From positions 1 through 8,941 of the forward strand of contig SKNG01000236.1 in NCBI GenBank assembly GCA_007120685.1: a stretch of 8,941 bases of DNA, in the 5' to 3' direction. Position numbers and translations under genes: made by a program. Under the pieces are notes generated by a model, which was not told the DNA's origin, ran no database searches, and was given only the letters and a program-made list of their open reading frames with translations. This stretch comes from Paracoccaceae bacterium (GTDB taxonomy: Bacteria; Pseudomonadota; Alphaproteobacteria; Rhodobacterales; Rhodobacteraceae). Below are positions 4,961 through 8,941 of the stretch, piece by piece; position 1 is the stretch's first letter, and every line of letters starts with the position of its first letter.

Positions 4961-5359
4961 TTACAGCCAGTCGCGCAGGATCGGGATGAGCGGCAGGTCG
5001 GCGGCGGGCATCGGATAGGCGCGCAGATCGGCCGGGCGCACCCATTTCAGCGCCTGCCCCTCGCGCGGGGTCAGATGACCCTGCCACTTCCGGCAGGCAA
5101 AGAGCGGCATCAGCAGGTGGAAATCAGGATAGGCATGGCTGGCAAAGGTCAGCGGCGCCAGACAGGAAGCCCAGGTCTCGATCGCCAGTTCCTCGTGCAA
5201 TTCGCGCATCAAGGCGGCTTCCGGCGTCTCGCCCGGCTCGACCTTGCCGCCGGGGAATTCCCACAGGCCGGCCATCGCCTTGCCCGCGGGGCGCTGGGCG
5301 ATCAGCACGCGCCCGTCAGCGTCGATCAGGGCGACGGCGGCGACGAGGACCAGTTTCAT
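4961..5359 (-). CDS. mutT: 8-oxo-dGTP diphosphatase (MutT-type Nudix hydrolase)
   Basis: A 132-residue single-domain Nudix protein of typical MutT length. It would hydrolyse oxidised nucleotides such as 8-oxo-dGTP to the monophosphate in the cytoplasm, preventing their use by DNA polymerase. The N-terminus VAAVALIDADGRVLIAQRP and the core WEFPGGKVEPGE followed by TPEAALMRELHEE match MutT. The Nudix box runs from G38 to I60 with E44, R52, E53, E56 and E57 in place, so metal binding should be intact. The usual glycine at the end of the box (EExG) is alanine here (EELAI, A59). The start at 5359 begins directly with the first strand of the fold, although no clear Shine-Dalgarno sequence precedes it. 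It follows argJ after 97 bp containing a palindromic element, an arrangement I recall from related genomes. Confidence 0.92.
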   Translation of the reverse strand: MKLVLVAAVALIDADGRVLIAQRPAGKAMAGLWEFPGGKVEPGETPEAALMRELHEELAIETWASCLAPLTFASHAYPDFHLLMPLFACRKWQGHLTPREGQALKWVRPADLRAYPMPAADLPLIPILRDWL

Positions 5360-5384
5360 GCGTTCTGCCGGTGGCAGGCGGGGC

Positions 5385-5447
5385 GGGGGGCGCTGCCCCC
5401 CGTCGCCTGACGGCGACTCCCCCCGGGATATTTGCAGAGCAAAGATG
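5385..5447 (-). repeat. Dispersed palindromic element, copy 2 (between argJ and mutT)
   Basis: On the minus strand the order is CATCTTTGCTCTGCAAATAT, CCCGGGGGGA, then hairpin GTCGCC-GTCA-GGCGAC, then hairpin GGGGGGC-AGC-GCCCCCC. This is the same module order as the copy at 3439-3499. TTTGC-AGA-GCAAA (5431-5443 on the plus strand) adds a third small stem in this copy. It begins about 10 nt after the argJ stop on the transcribed strand, the right place for a 3'-end stem-loop of argJ mRNA. No T-tract follows the GC stems, so termination would not be classical. Confidence 0.7.
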
Positions 5448-5456
5448 AGACAGGCA

Positions 5457-6833
5457 TCAGGAACGGTAATCGGCGTTGATGGCGATGTATTGATGCGTCA
5501 GATCACAGGTCCAGACCGTCGCGCGGCCCTGGCCGAGGCCCAGGTCGACGCCGATGTCCAGTTCCTGCTGACGCATGTAGGCGGCGCCATCTTCCTCGCG
5601 GTAATCGGGGTGCACCAGCCCCTCGGTGGCGACCGGGATGGTGCCGAGGCGGATCGCCAGCTTGTCACGGTCGGCCAGCGCGCCTGACTTGCCCACGGCC
5701 ATCACGATGCGCCCCCAGTTGGGGTCTTCCCCGGCGATGGCGGTCTTGACCAGGGGCGAATTGGCGATGGCCAGCGCGCAGCGTTTCGCATCCAAGTCGC
5801 TGGCCGCGCCGGTGACGGTGATTTCGACGAATTTCGTCGCCCCCTCGCCGTCACGCACCACCTGATGGGCGAGATCCATCATCACCCGGCCCAGCGCGGC
5901 CTCGAAGGCGGCGGTCTCGGGGCTGGCGGGGTCGTCGATGGGGGGCGCCTTGCTGCGGCCGGTGGCGGCGACCAGCAGCGTGTCCGAGGTGGAGGTGTCG
6001 CTGTCCACGGTGATGGCATTGAAGCTGCGGTCGGTCTGGCGGCTGACCATGGCCTGCAGCAGCGGGCGGGGCAGGGCGGCGTCGGTGAAAATGAAGACCA
6101 GCATTGTGGCCATGTCCGGCGCGATCATCCCCGAGCCCTTGGCGATGCCGGCGATGTGCACTGTCTCGCCGCCGATCTCGATTTCGGCGCCGGCGCCCTT
6201 TGGGAAGGTATCGGTGGTCATGATCGCCAGGGCGGCTTGCGCGAGGGTATCGGGCGCGGCGCTCTCGGCCAGGGTGTCGATCACCTCGATCACCCGCTCA
6301 TGCGGCAGCGGCTCGCCGATGACGCCGGTCGAGGCGGTGAAGACGCGGCTTTCCGGCAGGCCGAGCCGGGCGGCGACGGCAGCGCAGATGGCCTGCACCG
6401 AGGCCGCGCCCCGCGCGCCGGTGAAGGCATTGGCATTGCCCGAATTGACCAGGATCGCCGCGCCGCTGTCGGCATCAAGGCTGCCGGCGGGCACCAGCTT
6501 TGCCTGGCAGTCCAGCACCGGGGCCGCGCGGGTTTGCGAGCGGGTGAAACTGCCAGCCAGCACGGTGCCGGGCGCCAGTTCGGCCAGCATCACGTCCGGC
6601 CGCCCCTGATAACGCACCCCGGCGGCGCAGGCCGAAAGCCGCAGCCCGTCGATGGCCGGCAGCTGCGGAAATCCGCCGGCCGGCGCCAGCGGCGAGACGG
6701 TCGCGGCCTTCGATCCACTGGCGGCGCTGCCCGCGGGCGTGGGGGCCGCCGTGTTCCGGCCGGCTTCCAGCGCTTTGGCGCGCGCCTTCCATTTCCGTGT
6801 CTTGGCCCGTTGCCGTTTTGCCTTGCTGCCCAT
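5457..6833 (-). CDS. argJ: Bifunctional glutamate N-acetyltransferase / ornithine acetyltransferase ArgJ with basic N-terminal extension
   Basis: A 458-residue cytoplasmic enzyme of arginine biosynthesis that moves the acetyl group from N-acetylornithine to glutamate. ArgJ is made as a precursor that cuts itself before a threonine; the site is visible in AKGSGMIAPDMATML as A242/T243, where T243 becomes the nucleophile and N-terminus of the beta chain. Other family motifs are NSGNANAFTG (130-139), FTASTGVIGE with oxyanion-hole T169/G170 (165-174), MTTDTFPKGA (205-214), NPNWG-like GEDPNWGRI (368-376) and the conserved C-terminus INADYRS. The normal ArgJ core begins near VSPLAPAGF (46 onward). 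Residues 1-45 are an additional very basic segment (11 Lys/Arg in the first 26) and an Ala/Ser/Pro linker. No in-frame ATG is available nearer the core, so the extension seems real. The isomerase gene is 88 bp upstream. Confidence 0.95.
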   Translation of the reverse strand: MGSKAKRQRAKTRKWKARAKALEAGRNTAAPTPAGSAASGSKAATVSPLAPAGGFPQLPAIDGLRLSACAAGVRYQGRPDVMLAELAPGTVLAGSFTRSQTRAAPVLDCQAKLVPAGSLDADSGAAILVNSGNANAFTGARGAASVQAICAAVAARLGLPESRVFTASTGVIGEPLPHERVIEVIDTLAESAAPDTLAQAALAIMTTDTFPKGAGAEIEIGGETVHIAGIAKGSGMIAPDMATMLVFIFTDAALPRPLLQAMVSRQTDRSFNAITVDSDTSTSDTLLVAATGRSKAPPIDDPASPETAAFEAALGRVMMDLAHQVVRDGEGATKFVEITVTGAASDLDAKRCALAIANSPLVKTAIAGEDPNWGRIVMAVGKSGALADRDKLAIRLGTIPVATEGLVHPDYREEDGAAYMRQQELDIGVDLGLGQGRATVWTCDLTHQYIAINADYRS

Positions 6834-6901
6834 CACATGCCCATCCCTGATGACAGCGCGCGCCAGTTGCCAGTGGACGGCGCCTTGGTTGCAAGCCGGG
6901 G

Positions 6902-6915
6902 CCGGCCCAGGCCGG
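6902..6915. terminator. Small GC hairpin between the isomerase gene and argJ
   Basis: CCGGC-CCAG-GCCGG forms a 5-bp stem 6 nt after the isomerase stop on the minus strand. It lacks a T-tract and is short, so it is at best a weak processing or pausing signal inside a likely co-transcribed block. Confidence 0.2.
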
Positions 6916-6921
6916 ACCGGA

Positions 6922-7779
6922 TCAGTCGTCCAGCAGGGTGGCGTCACCCAGAAGCGCGGGGTCCACCCCGTCGGAAAGGTTCTCGACGTCGGTGCCGGCG
7001 CGCAACTCGGCCATGACGGCCTGCGCCGCTTCCTGCTGCAGTTCGGAGAGCAGTTGCTCACGTACCTCTTCCAGCGGCGGCACCGAGGCAACCCGGCTAT
7101 CGATAAGGCGCACCACATGCCAGCCGAAACGGGTCTGGACAGGGCCAGAGACTTGCCCGGGTTCCAGCGCCATCACCGCTTGCTCGAACGGGGCGATCAT
7201 CACGCCCGCGCCGAACCAGCCCAGGTCGCCGCCCTGCGCCGCCGAGCCATCGCGCGACACCTCGCGCGCCACATCGGCGAAATCCTCGCCCGCCTCCAGC
7301 CGCGCGACAACGGCGGCGATTTCCTCCTCGGTCTCCACCAGGATATGCGCGGCGTTATATTCCGTCTCTGGCTCGCCCTCGGCGAATTCGGCAGCGAAGG
7401 CCTCATAGGCACTGGCTATGGCCTCCTCGGTCACCAGATCGGCCAGGGCCGCCGTCATCGCGGCGTTGGAAATGAAGTTGCGTACCTCGTTGTCCAGCAT
7501 CAACCGGTCACGCCGCCCAAGTTCATCGGTGCCGGACTGGCGCAGCAGTTCCTGGTCGATCAGTTGCTCGACAATGGCTGGAAACAGCGTTTCCGGCGGG
7601 ATCTGCTGGAACTGCGGCGGCAACTGACCGCGCAGCGCGATGGCGTGGCCCAGCGTGATCTCGGTCTCGCCGACGCGGGCGAGCACGGTATCGGCATCGG
7701 CCCGGGTTTCGGTGATGGCCGGCAGGGAAACCCCGCCGATGAGGATAGCCAGCGCGGCGCTGCGGAAAAACGAAGGCAT
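6922..7779 (-). CDS. Exported parvulin-type peptidyl-prolyl cis-trans isomerase (PpiC/SurA-like)
   Basis: A 285-residue protein expected in the periplasm, where parvulins help newly exported proteins fold. Residues 1-27 form a Sec signal peptide (FFRS, then hydrophobic AALAILIGGVSL, with probable cleavage after ETRA). A SurA/PpiC-like N-terminal helical region follows (about 30-135). The parvulin domain spans about 141-228 and has the typical pattern: AAHILVETEEEAA-like AAHILVETEEEIAAV, GEDFADVAREVSRDGSAAQG, GDLGWFGAGVMIAPFEQAV and VQTRFGWHVVRLIDSR. A short acidic tail ends the protein. The start at 7779 is chosen because it places the signal peptide at the N-terminus and has GGGAG 7 nt upstream; the open frame runs on to 7851 without signal-like sequence. 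It is divergent from secA, so two export-related genes share one intergenic region. argJ follows after 88 bp. Confidence 0.93.
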   Translation of the reverse strand: MPSFFRSAALAILIGGVSLPAITETRADADTVLARVGETEITLGHAIALRGQLPPQFQQIPPETLFPAIVEQLIDQELLRQSGTDELGRRDRLMLDNEVRNFISNAAMTAALADLVTEEAIASAYEAFAAEFAEGEPETEYNAAHILVETEEEIAAVVARLEAGEDFADVAREVSRDGSAAQGGDLGWFGAGVMIAPFEQAVMALEPGQVSGPVQTRFGWHVVRLIDSRVASVPPLEEVREQLLSELQQEAAQAVMAELRAGTDVENLSDGVDPALLGDATLLDD

Positions 7780-7786
7780 GCGGTTG

Positions 7787-7791
7787 CTCCC
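7787..7791 (-). promoter_or_regulatory. Ribosome binding site of the parvulin isomerase gene
   Basis: GGGAG on the minus strand, 7 nt before the ATG at 7779. It supports this start over alternatives further upstream, and the resulting protein begins with a signal peptide. Confidence 0.6.
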
Positions 7792-7818
7792 GTCTCCGCG
7801 CGGCGGCGGAGCCTGTGA

Positions 7819-7847
7819 TTGACACCAGAAGGGCCGCCGCTTACATC
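7819..7847 (+). promoter_or_regulatory. Putative secA promoter
   Basis: TTGACA (7819-7824, perfect -35 box), a 17-bp spacer and TACATC (7842-7847, 3 of 6, with conserved TA) form the best promoter in the divergent region. A transcript from here would carry a leader of about 168 nt before the secA ATG. No matching promoter was found by eye for the opposite-strand isomerase gene. Confidence 0.45.
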
Positions 7848-7922
7848 GCAACTCGGTGTTGCGCGTCAGGCGACGGCCCGCTTGCGTCTCTTCTTAGGGA
7901 AGCCCGGGCGGACGGGCAACCC

Positions 7923-7950
7923 CCGGGGCGCGCATGCCTGTTTGCCCCGG
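7923..7950. other. Leader hairpin upstream of secA
   Basis: CCGGGGC (7923-7929) and GCCCCGG (7944-7950) are perfect 7-bp complements separated by a 14-nt loop. The loop contains the ATG (7934-7936) of a 26-codon leader ORF, and the left arm contains a GGGG that could act as its ribosome binding site. No T-tract follows, so it is not an intrinsic terminator. Confidence 0.4.
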
Positions 7951-8014
7951 CCGTCAGGAAAACGCCCGGCAGTGCAGGACAGGCCACGGGCAGCGCAGCA
8001 GCAAGGGGCGGTGA
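7934..8014 (+). CDS. Possible 26-codon leader ORF in the secA 5' region
   Basis: An ATG in the loop of the 7923-7950 hairpin opens 26 codons and stops with TGA 7 nt before the secA ATG. The peptide begins MPVCPGRQENARQ and ends GHGQRSSKGR; it is hydrophilic and basic, with no signal sequence and no arrest motif that I recognise. Its last codons run through the AAGGGGCGG that is the only Shine-Dalgarno-like sequence before secA, so ribosomes on it would interfere with, or couple to, secA initiation. In a GC-rich genome a 26-codon ORF is easily a chance event, and conservation is unknown. Confidence 0.2.
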   Translation: MPVCPGRQENARQCRTGHGQRSSKGR

Positions 8015-8021
8015 CGCAAAC

Positions 8022-8941
<920 letters not shown>

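Noticed and set aside
3439..5447. The repeated elements considered as CRISPR or insertion-sequence ends
   Set aside because: Only two copies about 2 kb apart, in opposite orientation, with no regular spacers and no transposase; the genes between them are ordinary housekeeping genes, so this is not a composite transposon.
5865..7016. 383-codon open frame on the plus strand opposite argJ
   Set aside because: Antisense of ArgJ with all motifs on the minus strand; low-complexity Gly/Arg composition and no domain.
7848..8021. SecM-like secretion monitor upstream of secA
   Set aside because: The only leader ORF has no signal peptide and no arrest motif; it is reported only as an unclassified leader ORF.

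Overview
The window looks like ordinary chromosome from a GC-rich alphaproteobacterium, most likely of the Rhodobacteraceae (Rhodobacter/Paracoccus/roseobacter group). The reasons are very high third-position GC, the divergent block secA | parvulin isomerase - argJ - mutT, which I recall as a common arrangement in that family, and hairpin-rich intergenic elements of the 'GGGGGGC..GCCCCCC / CAAATA..CATCTT' kind. Family placement comes from recall and pattern, not from a search.

Layout. (1) 1-929, minus strand: a two-gene operon for a molybdenum hydroxylase of the isoquinoline 1-oxidoreductase type, with a small 2x[2Fe-2S] subunit followed by the start of the large Tat-exported molybdopterin subunit, cut by the window edge. 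A TetR-family regulator (1024-1641, plus) is divergent across a 94-bp region holding repeated TGACA/TGTCA half-sites, so it probably controls the oxidoreductase. (2) 1725-2396, minus: an L,D-transpeptidase lipoprotein, convergent with tetR. (3) 2462-4799, minus: kynU then kynA, two enzymes of tryptophan breakdown to anthranilate, separated by about 300 bp of stacked hairpins and a possible 38-codon ORF. The middle enzyme, kynurenine formamidase, is not in the window. (4) 4961-7779, minus: parvulin-type peptidyl-prolyl isomerase, argJ (arginine biosynthesis) and mutT (oxidised-nucleotide clean-up). (5) 8022 to the right edge, plus: the first 306 codons of secA, behind a leader of about 170 nt.

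How the genes work together. The molybdenum hydroxylase pair and its TetR neighbour form one regulatory unit. KynA and KynU act two steps apart in one catabolic route. SecA and the exported isomerase both serve protein export and envelope folding and share a divergent intergenic region. argJ and mutT look like housekeeping passengers of the same transcription direction.

I see no phage, transposon, CRISPR array, tRNA or rRNA, and no convincing new multi-gene system. The most interesting non-coding signals are a two-copy dispersed palindromic element (3439-3499 and 5385-5447), the operator-like intergenic region upstream of tetR, the small ORF between kynU and kynA, and a short ORF with a start-codon-in-loop hairpin in the secA leader.
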